64,000 nt of DNA from Cyanobacterium sp. uoEpiScrs1 (GTDB lineage Bacteria; Cyanobacteriota; Cyanobacteriia; Cyanobacteriales; Microcystaceae): contig NZ_OX373462.1 in NCBI RefSeq assembly GCF_947331815.1, positions 372,001 to 436,000 of the forward strand, in the 5' to 3' direction. This document shows, piece after piece, positions 8,339 to 19,133 of the stretch. The position numbers and the translations under genes were made by a program. Under the pieces are notes generated by a model. The model saw only the letters and a list, made by a program, of their open reading frames with translations. It was not told the origin of the DNA and did no database searches. Position 1 is the first letter of the stretch, and each line of letters begins with the position of its first letter.

Positions 8339-11300
8339 TTAAAATCGCTGTTCAAATTGGATACTACCGCGACTATCATCAGTAAAATTACTCGATCCTC
8401 GAATCAAAATGTTATCATTAATATGATAGCGAATTCCCATATGAGAAGGGCTATCATTATTTAATATTTTTTGCATAGAAACTGATAATTCATCAGTAAT
8501 ATTAATCCCTGCTTCCGCTACAACCCCAATATATGGATTATTTAACTGTTCTGTTTCATCAATTAACTGTGTAGGAAAAACACGAAATTCGCTTAATCCT
8601 AATGCTTTTCCAATAGCACCTTGAACCGGTCCAAATACTGCAGTCCCGGCTAAATGAGCTAAACCTAATTGGGTTTCCAGTTTTTCTAAAGGACTAAGAA
8701 AACTACCCCCTAATAAGGCGATAATCTCAGCAGAATTCCGTTTGGGTTGACTAGTTAATTCAATTCCATTATTTAACTGACTGGCAAAGCCTTTAACGGT
8801 TGCTTGAATACGAACAGTTTGTAAACTGTCCGTATTTGCACTAAAAGGATCATTAATTTCCGATGAGATAGGATTAACATTCACCCGATTACGGGTTGTT
8901 TCTGTGGTAGAAGTAAATAATTTAATATTTAAATAGGGATCGAGACCGTGATTAGGAAGAAACTCAGCTGTATTTTTTTGACTTTCAGCTAAGCGTAATT
9001 GACTAGCAAATAAATTAACTAGGCCATTTTGTAGTGTAATAATTCCTTCCAGTCGAGGTTGATCAATATTTCCGTCAACGGCAAGACTTCCCGTGGCTAA
9101 AAAACTCAAAAGAGGAAGACGAGAAATAGAAATATTCTCCACTAACGTTAGTTTTAACCCAGCAAATTCAAGATAAGTTGGCATTTTTTGCCTTTCTTCT
9201 CTTGTATCTCCGAGTAGTACTTCACCCTCAAATAATTCTAAATCCCCCCCTATTTTCGGTCTTAAAACTGTTCCTCCCACTTGGATAGTTCCTTTTACTC
9301 CCCCTTGATAACGTTGAGGTAGATCTAATACTAAATTATTAAAATCGATAGTTAAAGGGTGTTGCTGCTTGATAGTTTTAAGGATGGGTAATGATCCTTC
9401 TATGGTTACTTGACCACCGCTAAATTTCCCAGTTAACCCTGCAACGGTCAGGCGATCAAGGTCAAACAAAATCTTGCCATTGACATTAGTTAATGGTGCA
9501 TCAGGAACTACTTTAGCTTCAATAGTAGCGTTTTCTATTTGGGCTATCCCGTTAGCGTTGAGCTGAGTAGGAAGTCCAAGTTTTTGATCTAATAATCCTG
9601 AGACATTAAGTTTAATCTTGCCTTGTCCTCCTAGCCAAGCTACCTGTCCTTTCGTGAGAAGGTTTAGAATAGTTAACCCTTCGTTTTGAACATCCACCGT
9701 TAGGGAAAGACGATCGCTATTCGGTTGTACTTTTGTAAAGGGAAGTTGATAGGGAAAGGTTCCCTTGACGGTTAGGGGTTGAGTTCGCTTGCCCAATATA
9801 CTACTAGCTGAAAAGTTCATCCGTCCCCGATGATAGGTAAACCTACCTTCGGTGGATTGCAAGGTTGTTTTATTAATGCTTGCTTTATTAATAGCAAGTT
9901 TTCCTAAAATTTCGGGATTATCCCGATTTCCAGCTAGGCTAACATTAGCGTTGAGTTGTCCTCCAATATCCAGAATCTCAGGTAGGGACAAAAATTCTGA
10001 AAACTCATCTAGAGGAATATTGACTAATCGTAGTTTACCTTCTTGATTTTTCTTTCCAATATGACCGGCAAAAGCAATTTGACTACTTTTGTGTTGTAAA
10101 CCGACAGAATTTAATGTGAGGATACCTTTTTGCCAACTTCCCTTAGAGTTGATATGAGTGAGATTAAAGTCTCCCCAATTCCAATTTTGACCACTGAAAT
10201 CAAAATTGGCTTCTAACCCAGATTTAGGGGTGAATTTAACCGCAATTTTTCCATCAAACACACCTTGCAATTGTTGTAATTCTGGTAAAGGTGATGCTTT
10301 TTTACGAGTTTGCTTTTGTCGACTTAACCAGTCATTAATAGCTAGGAAATGGATTAAACGATCACTAATAGTTGCCTTGTCACTTCCTACTTCTGCTAGG
10401 GGTGGTTTTAAAGTAAAAGTAGGAAGTAAGGATTTTGTTCTTTCTAACTTGTCTAAAACCGTTTCTTGATCCGTGTTACTTATTCTCTTCGTTTTATACA
10501 AATCTTTAGCTTTAGCATATTGAGGAGTAGTTAGTCCTCGTCTGATATCTTTTAATTCAAAGATTTGTAGGGTTTCAAGAATATTTTGAATGTTTCCCTG
10601 ATCAACGGTAACATTAGCATTTAAATGAGGACCTTGTGAAGTTGGAGTAAAGTTACCTTCAAAACTATATAGACTATTATTGAGCGTTAATTTCCCTTTT
10701 TTGATAGTAAGATTCCTGTCAACATATTGAACATCTCCCGTCAATTTTTGTCCTTTGACCGTTCCCAATTGAGGGTTAAAGATAACTACTTCTCGTCCGG
10801 CAATCGCTCCTGTATTTAAATTTAATATAAATTGTCCTGATATCTCTCCCAAGAGAGGTTGAGTGAGTAGATAAGTAGAGGCATCAAAAAGAGATAAGGT
10901 AGAAGAGAACTTTTTTGTACCTCCTCTCTTCAAAATATAATTTTGCAGTAAGCTAATAGGAATTTGCCGAACTTCTAAATTTACCTTTCTTCCTTCGCGT
11001 GTTCCTTCTAGCTGCACTTGTTCCTGTTTCAAGGAAATAGCTAGAGGTTTAGACTGATTGTCTAACTCTAAGTGAAGGTGATCTTTTTTTCCATCTAACG
11101 CTAATTCGACTCCTCGCTTGGGATTAACGTTTAACTTTCCCTCTAAAACAGGGTCAAATCTCAAGCTACCAAGATTAAAGTTAATTAGAGATAATTGACC
11201 ATTAATGTTTGGAGCGTCAGGTGTTCCCATAATCGCTCCGACAAAATTTACTTTTCCAGTAGGATTTATCTTGTTATTATTGAAGGTAGAATTTACTTTA

Positions 11301-13879
11301 GATAAAATTGGGAGCAAATTTTTAAAATCAAGTCTTTTAGCTGAGATATCTACGTAAAATTCTTTAATTATCTTGAGCACATCTTGAGTTTTTCCTAATA
11401 CCAACCAATTAATCTTACTCCATCCTTTAATAGACATTCCTGTCGCGGTAGCTTGATCAATAGTTAAAGTATCGTCTTTCCAACTAAATACTGTTTGAAA
11501 CGGGCTTTTGATTACCCCTAATCCTTGACTAAAGTTCAACTTTCCCCTAACTTCAACATTCTGAGGAGTAATACTATCTAATCTGCCATTAACCTCAATT
11601 TTTCCGTTAACTTTATTATTTAAATCTGAATTAAACTGATTTAAATTAACTACTTCTGTTGAAATTGTAGAAATAAACTTACTGTCATACAATTCTATTT
11701 TTTGTATATCAGTATGTCCTTTTGGTAAAAGAAGTTCAGCATTTACTTTACCCAATAAGTTTTCTGAAGCTACCGATAAAGTTCCTGGTAAGTTAAATAG
11801 TAATTTAAGCTTATCAGGAACTTTATCGGTAGCTTCAGAAAATATTTGATTTATATAAAGATCATTTATTAGTAGTTTACTCGACCATTTTCCATCATTT
11901 AATTTAAATTCATTAGCATTAATTTTTCCTTGAGATAGCTCTAAAGTTGCATTTCCTCCACCCTGAATTTGATCTAACCCTAATGGTAGATTTCCAGCCA
12001 AGTTAAAAGTCGCTTTCAATATACCATCTAAGCTTGGAATATTTTTTAGATATATGTTTTTTGTTTTTACGTTAATAAAAACTGAACCAATATTCCATTT
12101 TCCCTTATATATTCGTAAATCATCTGCTATTATCTTTCCGTCTTTCATAAATACTTGAGCCTTTCCCGTCACCTTTAATGTCTCAAGAAATGGTTTGTTG
12201 ACGTTTCCTGATATTTTAAAAATTCCCTGTAATATTCCATTATTTAACTCTTTAGGAACAGGCAAAACCAAACTATCTAAATCAATATTCAATGTCTCTA
12301 TTGTTCCTTGCCAGTCTCCTTGATAATAGTTTAAGTTATCAGCTTTAATTGCCCCGTTCCCAATCTTTAAATGACTGTTTCCCTGCACTCGTAAAGTTTC
12401 AGGTTTATGAACAATACCTGAAATAATTAATTTACTAGATAATTTATCAATTTTTATGGGATATTCAGTTTGATAAATTCTAGATAAAGTTTCACCAGCA
12501 AGATTAGAACTTTGCAGATCAAAAACAAATTTGCCAAACTTATCTGAGTTTGTTGTAACTATATCTATTTTCCCTTTCCCTGTTATTGCTCCACCAAAAA
12601 TTGGAACTGCTTGAATTTGTTTAATTAGTAAAGTAGATTTATCTGCAAAAAATTGAGCATAAATCTTTTTAAATTCAATTTTATCAATTTTACTTAATTT
12701 AGTATTAGATACAGTTGAATGAATCTGGGGATTATTTAACTTTCCTCTTATTCGCAAAACTCCTTGAAAATCTCCTCCCAGAGCAATAGCAGGAGATTGT
12801 TTTTTAAAAGTTGTAAAAATTTGACTAATAGAAGTAGGTTTAGTTATAGTATCTAAATTATATCCTGTCTTTAAATCAAGTTCACCTTTAGTAATTCCAG
12901 TAATAGAACCAAAACGAGTAGCCACTTTATCAAACCTTATTTTAGTTCCTTTTAAACGAAGTTTCCCTTGAGTTTGTACAGGATGAAGAAGAGAAACAAT
13001 AGAAGTATTAACTTGATGTAAATTAACGACTCCTCTCAATTCAGGAAGTTGATTTGGCTTTAGATTGACTTCTAAATTAGCATCGATTTTTCCCTGTTCA
13101 AAAGCTAAAGGAACATCAATAAAATGTTCAATTTTTTTAAAATTTTTTACATCTAAGCGATGCCCTCTAACCAACAAATTTATTTCTTTTGTTGACCATT
13201 TTTTGCTACCAATAACTTCAAATTTTCCTCCTGCTGTTAAGTGACTATTTATTTTAAATGTAATTATACCAAGATTATCAATAATATTAATTTGACTTGA
13301 TAAATGTTTAAATTTAGTGGTAGCAGAAACTGTCCCTTTAGCTGAATAAGGTGCTAAAATCAGATTAGCATCTTTAATCTGTAAAAATTTTAGCTTGATA
13401 AAATTATTTCCTGTGAAATCATCTAGTTTTGTTAGTAACCAGTTGCCCTGTTCCCCTTGTTTAAGATAAACATTCGGTTGAATTGCTGTTACTTTAATTT
13501 CTAATTCTCGCTTTAAAAGTAGTGTGAGAGGATTATAGGCTACATCCAAAGCGGTCATAGTAACTTGAGCAGGATCAGTAGTAGTTTGAGCAATTTTACT
13601 TTCGCCAAAACGCACTCTACTCAACGAAAAATACTGAAGGTTCCCTAAATTAACTGGACGATTTAAAAAATCACTGAGTTCAGTTTCTACCCAAGGAGTT
13701 AGGTTCCGCTGCAAGAAAAACCATCCAGAGATTAAACTTGTGCCTAATCCTATTAAGATAATCCCACCTCCCCACATCAAAACGCGGTAATGCCAGGGAG
13801 GAGCTTTTTTATGAAGTTTGGAGGGATAATGTAGCTCAGGTTCCCGTGTTGTGTCTGAATGGGAGGGGTCTGTCGTCAT
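8339..13879 (-). CDS. TamB-like translocation/assembly module protein (DUF490)
   Basis: This giant protein of about 1846 residues has one N-terminal membrane helix (HYRVLMWGGGIILIGLGTSL) and then a very long, repetitive beta-rich body of AsmA/TamB type, in which alternating strands form a hydrophobic groove for lipids across the periplasm. The C-terminal 350 residues match the DUF490 domain (ALLGGSFLSPLEKLE and the final strand ending in EQRF). In cyanobacteria and chloroplasts (TIC236) such proteins bridge the inner membrane to an outer-membrane Omp85 partner. I prefer the ATG at 13879; a GTG five codons upstream (13894) is also possible. A 28-bp perfect inverted repeat lies within the frame at 11760-11842, yet the frame stays open. 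Confidence 0.9.
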   Translation of the reverse strand: MTTDPSHSDTTREPELHYPSKLHKKAPPWHYRVLMWGGGIILIGLGTSLISGWFFLQRNLTPWVETELSDFLNRPVNLGNLQYFSLSRVRFGESKIAQTTTDPAQVTMTALDVAYNPLTLLLKRELEIKVTAIQPNVYLKQGEQGNWLLTKLDDFTGNNFIKLKFLQIKDANLILAPYSAKGTVSATTKFKHLSSQINIIDNLGIITFKINSHLTAGGKFEVIGSKKWSTKEINLLVRGHRLDVKNFKKIEHFIDVPLAFEQGKIDANLEVNLKPNQLPELRGVVNLHQVNTSIVSLLHPVQTQGKLRLKGTKIRFDKVATRFGSITGITKGELDLKTGYNLDTITKPTSISQIFTTFKKQSPAIALGGDFQGVLRIRGKLNNPQIHSTVSNTKLSKIDKIEFKKIYAQFFADKSTLLIKQIQAVPIFGGAITGKGKIDIVTTNSDKFGKFVFDLQSSNLAGETLSRIYQTEYPIKIDKLSSKLIISGIVHKPETLRVQGNSHLKIGNGAIKADNLNYYQGDWQGTIETLNIDLDSLVLPVPKELNNGILQGIFKISGNVNKPFLETLKVTGKAQVFMKDGKIIADDLRIYKGKWNIGSVFINVKTKNIYLKNIPSLDGILKATFNLAGNLPLGLDQIQGGGNATLELSQGKINANEFKLNDGKWSSKLLINDLYINQIFSEATDKVPDKLKLLFNLPGTLSVASENLLGKVNAELLLPKGHTDIQKIELYDSKFISTISTEVVNLNQFNSDLNNKVNGKIEVNGRLDSITPQNVEVRGKLNFSQGLGVIKSPFQTVFSWKDDTLTIDQATATGMSIKGWSKINWLVLGKTQDVLKIIKEFYVDISAKRLDFKNLLPILSKVNSTFNNNKINPTGKVNFVGAIMGTPDAPNINGQLSLINFNLGSLRFDPVLEGKLNVNPKRGVELALDGKKDHLHLELDNQSKPLAISLKQEQVQLEGTREGRKVNLEVRQIPISLLQNYILKRGGTKKFSSTLSLFDASTYLLTQPLLGEISGQFILNLNTGAIAGREVVIFNPQLGTVKGQKLTGDVQYVDRNLTIKKGKLTLNNSLYSFEGNFTPTSQGPHLNANVTVDQGNIQNILETLQIFELKDIRRGLTTPQYAKAKDLYKTKRISNTDQETVLDKLERTKSLLPTFTLKPPLAEVGSDKATISDRLIHFLAINDWLSRQKQTRKKASPLPELQQLQGVFDGKIAVKFTPKSGLEANFDFSGQNWNWGDFNLTHINSKGSWQKGILTLNSVGLQHKSSQIAFAGHIGKKNQEGKLRLVNIPLDEFSEFLSLPEILDIGGQLNANVSLAGNRDNPEILGKLAINKASINKTTLQSTEGRFTYHRGRMNFSASSILGKRTQPLTVKGTFPYQLPFTKVQPNSDRLSLTVDVQNEGLTILNLLTKGQVAWLGGQGKIKLNVSGLLDQKLGLPTQLNANGIAQIENATIEAKVVPDAPLTNVNGKILFDLDRLTVAGLTGKFSGGQVTIEGSLPILKTIKQQHPLTIDFNNLVLDLPQRYQGGVKGTIQVGGTVLRPKIGGDLELFEGEVLLGDTREERQKMPTYLEFAGLKLTLVENISISRLPLLSFLATGSLAVDGNIDQPRLEGIITLQNGLVNLFASQLRLAESQKNTAEFLPNHGLDPYLNIKLFTSTTETTRNRVNVNPISSEINDPFSANTDSLQTVRIQATVKGFASQLNNGIELTSQPKRNSAEIIALLGGSFLSPLEKLETQLGLAHLAGTAVFGPVQGAIGKALGLSEFRVFPTQLIDETEQLNNPYIGVVAEAGINITDELSVSMQKILNNDSPSHMGIRYHINDNILIRGSSNFTDDSRGSIQFEQRF
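11760..11842. repeat. 28-bp perfect inverted repeat inside the tamB-like gene
   Basis: The arms 11760-11787 and 11815-11842 are perfectly complementary; allowing a few mismatches the stem continues inward. On the protein it covers residues near 680-707, including SEATDKVP on one arm and GTLSVASE on the other. The coding frame is intact through it. Confidence 0.9.
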
Positions 13880-13969
13880 GACTTTTCTTCTCACACCACC
13901 AGTGGCTAACCGCGTTAACGATTTCTTCGACTACATTATAGAGTCCTCTTTGTAAGGTTTTGTTTCTTC

Positions 13970-15538
13970 TCAGTTATTCCAATCCACTTGGTTCAGATAA
14001 TTAGACAGGGTTACAGCATCTACCCCTAACTCAGTACGTTCTTTTGCGGCTAGAATAGCCGCTTGAGAGTGCCACAGAGCCGCTGTAGCCACTATTCCTC
14101 CTTCGTCTATTTCTTTTTCATGGAAACTAGAAGCGGTTTGCCCTAATAGCCCCCCAATTAATCCAGTTAAAATATCTCCACTACCCCCTCGTGCTAAAGC
14201 TGGGGTACTCTCAGGAATTAACCAAACATGACCATTAGGGTCAGCTACTACTGTCTTGGCACCTTTAAATAAAATGATCATTCCACTTGTTTGAGCTGCG
14301 GCTCGAACAGCAGCTATTCTGTCCTTGTCAGGGTGTTCAATGTAAGGAAATAGTCGTTTAAATTCTCCTAGATGAGGAGTTAAAACGGTAGGATTATTTT
14401 TCTTTGATAAAGTATTCATAGTTCCTGATTTAGTAGCTAAGATATTTAACCCATCTGCATCTAAAACAAGAGGACACGGTGCTTTCAATACCTGTTCAAC
14501 TACAAATTTTGCTTCTAAGGTTAACCCCGGTCCACAGGCAATGACATCATAGTTATCAAAAGCCATAGCTAGGGGAGGTAATTGGGCGATTGCCCCAGTT
14601 TTTGTTTCAGGACACTCAATGATTAATGCATCTGGTAATTGACTAACTAGCAATGGTTTTAGTGACTCAGGAACGGCAATTGATAGCATTCCTACACCAC
14701 TACTTCGCGCGCCTAACCCTGTTAGGATACTACCTCCTGCATAGCGACGAGACCCACAAATAAGTAACAAATGCCCCTGTTTGTACTTATGGGTTAATAC
14801 AGGACGAGGTAAGGGTAAAAATTGCCGTGCTAGTATTGGATTAATCCGTTTTATAGGAATATTTTTAGGTATAATACCACAGATATCTTGAGGAAGAATA
14901 CCAAAATCAATCCTTTCTGCTTTTCCAATATAGTCTAAGGCTTGATCTTGAAAATAAACCTGTTTCCATAAGCCTAAACAAAAACTATAGGTGGCTTTGA
15001 TAGCTGTTCCTAAAACTTCTCCTGTATCTGTATGTAGGCCAGAGGGAACATCAATACTAATGACGGGGACATTTTTTTTGTTAATACTATCTACAACTCT
15101 AGCAAGATTTCCTGAGAGAGCGCGTGTTAAACCAAAACCAAATAAGCCATCGACGATTAATTCACATTCTTCTAAATATTCAATTTCTTGATAACAGGGA
15201 ATTCCTAAGTGATGAGCATAATTTGCGTGCTGTAAAGTTAATTCTTTTGACCTAGAAAAGGGACGATACAAACAAATTTCATAGCCCTGTAAATACAGTT
15301 CTCTAGCTATAACTAAAGCATCTCCACCATTATGTCCAGGTCCGACTAAAACTCCTATTCGTAAGGTTTTAAATAAGGGATAGATTTTCTGTATTCGATG
15401 AGCTAATAAAATTGCCACTTTTTCCATTAAAGCGGCTACAGGCATTCCCTTTGTAAAAATTCGGGCTTCAATTTCCCTCATTTGCTCGGACGTAACAACA
15501 ATAGTATCTAGTAGTTTTAGTTGATCAGTTATAGACAT
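13970..15538 (-). CDS. nnr: Bifunctional NAD(P)H-hydrate repair enzyme Nnr
   Basis: Two fused domains repair damaged nicotinamide cofactors. The N-terminal NnrE epimerase (about residues 1-225) shows GPGHNGGDALV and VDGLFGFGLTR; it interconverts the R and S hydrates. The C-terminal NnrD dehydratase (about 235-520) shows YAGGSILTG, LDADGLN, TPHLGEFKRLF and GGSGDILTGLIGG; it dehydrates S-NADHX using ADP. The 522-residue length is normal for the fusion. It lies 90 bases upstream of the tamB-like gene on the same strand and may be cotranscribed with it. No lesions seen. Confidence 0.95.
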   Translation of the reverse strand: MSITDQLKLLDTIVVTSEQMREIEARIFTKGMPVAALMEKVAILLAHRIQKIYPLFKTLRIGVLVGPGHNGGDALVIARELYLQGYEICLYRPFSRSKELTLQHANYAHHLGIPCYQEIEYLEECELIVDGLFGFGLTRALSGNLARVVDSINKKNVPVISIDVPSGLHTDTGEVLGTAIKATYSFCLGLWKQVYFQDQALDYIGKAERIDFGILPQDICGIIPKNIPIKRINPILARQFLPLPRPVLTHKYKQGHLLLICGSRRYAGGSILTGLGARSSGVGMLSIAVPESLKPLLVSQLPDALIIECPETKTGAIAQLPPLAMAFDNYDVIACGPGLTLEAKFVVEQVLKAPCPLVLDADGLNILATKSGTMNTLSKKNNPTVLTPHLGEFKRLFPYIEHPDKDRIAAVRAAAQTSGMIILFKGAKTVVADPNGHVWLIPESTPALARGGSGDILTGLIGGLLGQTASSFHEKEIDEGGIVATAALWHSQAAILAAKERTELGVDAVTLSNYLNQVDWNN

Positions 15539-16537
15539 TTAAGTTTTTATTTAAAAATACAATAACAAGACAATTCTTTACACAAAATTCTCAATTTAAT
15601 ACTTAAAAATATAAATATAAAGTGTAATATTAAACAATTAGTTAAATAAAAGTATAAGTACTGTACTTAAATAGTATAGCAGATTATGTATTTAAATTAA
15701 ACTATGCATATTTAATCAAGAATTTAAACTCAATTTATAAATATATTTAATCCAGTCCAATACTTTCTATTTTAATATATAAAGTATTCTCTGTTATTGA
15801 TTGCTGTAATTATTTAAAATATAAATGTTTTAATCGATTCTATGTGACTTGTATTGACAATTATAAAAATAAAAAATACTTATCAAAAAGTATCAAATAG
15901 CTATACATTTATAAGTTATCTTAAACATATAGTAAAAATATGTCATTACTCATTTTCATAAAATTTTTAATTAATTTAGGAAATAATACATTTAAATATC
16001 AATAATAATACTTGATAAATGTCAAGTATTACCTGAACTACATTGGTTTAGCAAAAGAGCAAAATTAAAGAATATTAATTATCTAAAAAATTTTTCTATT
16101 TTGCTTATATAATTTAAATATGATAATATGTTTTTTGTGCCAAAAATAGTCATTGTATTGTTTTTGACAATTAAACATAAAAAACAGTAGTAACAAAAGT
16201 TTAGAGTCTTAAATTAAATATAATTTTTGTCATGTCTTTATTTTAAGTTTTTTCTATAAAATAAATTTTAAATGTTTAAAATTATTCATTAATTTTTATT
16301 CCCTAAAAAGGGATATATGCAATTAAAATTAGCAAAAAATGTTCTTTAATACTCTAAATTTAGAAGATTTTAAATACTTAATAATATAAGTTAAATAGAT
16401 AAAATTGGTGCACAGTAAACAAAAAATTCTCAAAAATTTAGATAAAGAATGTAGATAAAATCTATTAAATATTTAATAATTCTTTATTATCAGAATATTC
16501 TAGATAGAAAAAATAATAATTAAAGTAACTTTACTAT

Positions 16538-16580
16538 ACTAAGTTTATACAAATATTTTTTTTATTTGTATAAACTTAGT
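16538..16580. repeat. 17-bp perfect hairpin with T-rich loop
   Basis: The arms 16538-16554 and 16564-16580 are perfectly complementary; the 9-base loop is nearly all T. It is not next to any surviving gene. Confidence 0.8.
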
Positions 16581-17119
16581 AAAATCAATTTTTTTATAAG
16601 ATTTATTTGATAAATTTTTGATGTAAATTACATGAAATCTTTTGATTTTAACCTAATTAAAATCAAATTTATACTATAGAAAAATAATAATATATTATAT
16701 ATACAAAATTTAATATCGGATGCTTTTTAAGCTATTAATTATTTGTCTATCTAATTTCTTTTTAGTAAAATAAAATACAAAATCTATATTCTTATAAAGA
16801 TAAAATTTACTAAACATATAAATTCATAAAAAATTGATTATTGCTTAAATTTAACAGTAAATTTTTAATATATAAAATGGAGTTTTATCGACAAAAATAT
16901 GGCATCATTTTATTTATTAGAAATAAATAAAATAGCTTAAAATTTAGTATAAACATATTAGATTTAAAGCAATTATGTCAACACTAGTTCTTTTAGTTTT
17001 AATTAAAATTATTAAAACTAAAGTAGCATTTTTAATGTTTTAGTAAAAAACTTAACTTTAAAAACTATTTAAAATTTAATATTTTTTTAGTTTAGTGAAT
17101 AAAAACAAAAAAGTGAAAA

Positions 17120-17170
17120 AAATATTTTTTATAGAGCTAGATCTCTTGATCTGCTCTATAAAAAATATTT
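17120..17170. repeat. 23-bp hairpin with one bulge and a TCTT loop
   Basis: The arms 17120-17143 and 17148-17170 pair perfectly apart from one bulged T at 17138. The outer stem is A/T-run rich on both strands, so it could terminate transcription either way. The nearest gene starts 466 bases further on. Confidence 0.85.
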
Positions 17171-17533
17171 CCTTATTATAGGAATGATTTATTTTAAAAA
17201 CCAGTAAAATTTTCTCTTCAAAAAATAGTGAGCAATCAATATTTATAGAACATAAATCTGTTATATAATCTGTGCCTAATAGATAAATTTTAATAAAGTT
17301 AAGGTGTTACTGTTTTTTGAACAACTAGAAAGTATCCTGATAAAAAATATTTTTTAATGATATTTCTTTGTTTTCAAAGCTATATTTTATAATAGTTGGA
17401 GATTAAATTTTAGCCCATAAAAAACTATCTTTGTTATCTTAAGTAGCTGGGTTTCATTTAAACTAACAGTCTCGCCAGCGCAATACATAAAACCAAAGGC
17501 TTCTATAAAATTTAGATTTATCTACTAATTTAC

Positions 17534-17556
17534 TGATACTATCGAAGATAGTATCA
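17534..17556. promoter_or_regulatory. 10-bp inverted repeat upstream of cysteine synthase
   Basis: The perfect arms tgatactatc/gatagtatca are separated by 3 bases, 80 bases upstream of the cysteine synthase start. It could be an operator or leader hairpin. There is no independent evidence of function. Confidence 0.4.
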
Positions 17557-17635
17557 ATGATAAAACAAGAAAAAACGACGATTATATTAATTTTTGAAAA
17601 GCATTATCTGTTGTCATTTGACGAAATAGAGGATT

Positions 17636-18607
17636 ATGAATATTCAAGACGGCTTTGTTGGGACAGTTGGCAATACGCCCCTAATTCGATTAAAAAGTTT
17701 TAGTGAAGAAACTGGATGCGATATTTTAGGCAAAGCCGAATTTCTCAATCCAGGTGGTTCTGTCAAAGACAGAGCCGCTTTATATATAATTAAGAGTGCA
17801 GAAGAAGAAGGTTTGTTAAAACCTGGGGGTACAGTAGTTGAAGGTACAGCCGGCAATACTGGGATTGGATTGGCTCATATTTGCAACGCAAAGGGGTATA
17901 AATGTTTAATTGTAATTCCTGAAACTCAATCCCGGGAAAAGATTAATCTTCTCAGAACTTTGGGCGCTGAGGTTAAAACTGTTCCTGCAGTTCCTTACCG
18001 CGATCCCAACAATTATATTAAAGTTTCAGGAAGACTAGCTCAAGAACTAAACAATGCTATCTGGGCGAATCAATTCGATAATGTGGCAAATCGCTTAGCC
18101 CATTACGAAACAACAGGTCCTGAAATTTGGGCGCAAACCGATGGAAAAATGGATGCTTGGGTGTCTGCCACTGGTACTGGAGGAACTTATGCTGGATCTG
18201 CTTTATTTTTTAAAGAAAAAAATCCAAACATTAGATGTATTGTTGCTGATCCTATGGGCAGCGGACTCTATAGTTATGTAAAGACTGGGAAAATTAAACC
18301 TGAAGGAAGTTCCATTACTGAAGGAATTGGAAATAGTCGTATAACCGCGAATATGGAACAAGCTCCCATCGATGATGCTATTCAAATTAATGATCGTGAA
18401 GCACTGCGAGTTATCTATCAGTTATTGTACAAAGATGGTCTATTTATGGGAGGGTCAGTCGGCATCAATGTGGGCGCGGCAATCGCCTTAGCAAAACGGA
18501 TGGGTCCTGGACACACAATAGTAACAGTATTATGTGATGGAGGAGCTAGATATCAATCTCGTTTGTATAATCAAAACTGGTTAAAAACTAAAGGATTAGT
18601 TGATTAA
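17636..18607 (+). CDS. cysK: Cysteine synthase (O-acetylserine sulfhydrylase, PLP enzyme)
   Basis: This enzyme makes cysteine from O-acetylserine and sulfide in the cytoplasm. Signature residues are present: the PLP lysine K44 in NPGGSVKDRA, the substrate loop TAGNTG (71-76) and the phosphate loop GTGGT (180-184). It has 323 residues, a normal length. The variant motif GGSVKD with the long C-terminal end resembles the CysK-like paralogues of cyanobacteria, so cysK versus cysM is not certain. It stands alone between a desert and sipA. Frame intact. Confidence 0.9.
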   Translation: MNIQDGFVGTVGNTPLIRLKSFSEETGCDILGKAEFLNPGGSVKDRAALYIIKSAEEEGLLKPGGTVVEGTAGNTGIGLAHICNAKGYKCLIVIPETQSREKINLLRTLGAEVKTVPAVPYRDPNNYIKVSGRLAQELNNAIWANQFDNVANRLAHYETTGPEIWAQTDGKMDAWVSATGTGGTYAGSALFFKEKNPNIRCIVADPMGSGLYSYVKTGKIKPEGSSITEGIGNSRITANMEQAPIDDAIQINDREALRVIYQLLYKDGLFMGGSVGINVGAAIALAKRMGPGHTIVTVLCDGGARYQSRLYNQNWLKTKGLVD

Positions 18608-18889
18608 ATAGGATATAAAAAATTATTTAGTAAGAGTTAACTAAACTATAATAATTCAAAGTTGATAAATAATTTAAGACGAATAGTTACCAGTTGGTTA
18701 GACACAAGATGTTTACTTTATATAAATAAAGACAGAAATTACTTCCCATATGAAGTCCTTAGCAGCAATCATATACTACAACTTCCTCTAAAAATTACTC
18801 TAAATCGTGGTTATCGTGGTTGATGAACTGCATCCTTTAGAGATAATATTATTAGTCAATTTTGTCAAAAACCTTTATTAATTGTTGGT

Positions 18890-19114
18890 ATGAATTCTTC
18901 AGAAATTACAGTAGGCTGCCAGGTTATCCTAAGTGTTAGTCCTCCTTATCTAAAAACAGCTGATCCTATGCCCATGTTGCGTCCGGCCGATATTTTGGAA
19001 ATTGGGTCCCAAGGTATCGTTATTGATCGCCGTCCAGGAGATTATTGGGGAGTTCGTTTTAATAAAGGAGTTTTTCTGGTAGAAAGTCAGTATCTTGAGA
19101 AACTTGCCCCTTGA
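18890..19114 (+). CDS. sipA: SipA, NblS/Hik33-interacting small regulator (DUF3148)
   Basis: This 74-residue protein shows the SipA signature: the PMPMLRPADI segment in the middle and DRRPGDYWGVRF followed by FLVESQYLE at the end. In free-living cyanobacteria SipA binds the sensor kinase NblS (Hik33), which governs high-light and nutrient-stress genes, and stimulates its kinase activity. The ATG at 18890 gives the usual length. It converges on metK with a shared hairpin terminator between them. Its survival suggests that NblS signalling persists despite loss of PSII. Confidence 0.8.
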   Translation: MNSSEITVGCQVILSVSPPYLKTADPMPMLRPADILEIGSQGIVIDRRPGDYWGVRFNKGVFLVESQYLEKLAP

Positions 19115-19133
19115 ACCAACTGGGTTAGATTGA

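Larger units (their letters stand above)
15539..17635. other. AT-rich gene desert with long hairpins
   Basis: There is no gene in these 2.1 kb. Base composition is extremely AT-rich and stops occur in every frame. Three inverted repeats stand out: 16538-16580, 17120-17170 and 17534-17556. I could not identify any remnant. Confidence 0.65.

Noticed and set aside
13880-13915. Yfr1-like motif (TCTTCTCACACCACC) on the plus strand
   Set aside because: Yfr1 needs ACTCCTCACACC between two hairpins. Here the match is imperfect, no flanking hairpins are evident and it overlaps the tamB-like start on the other strand.
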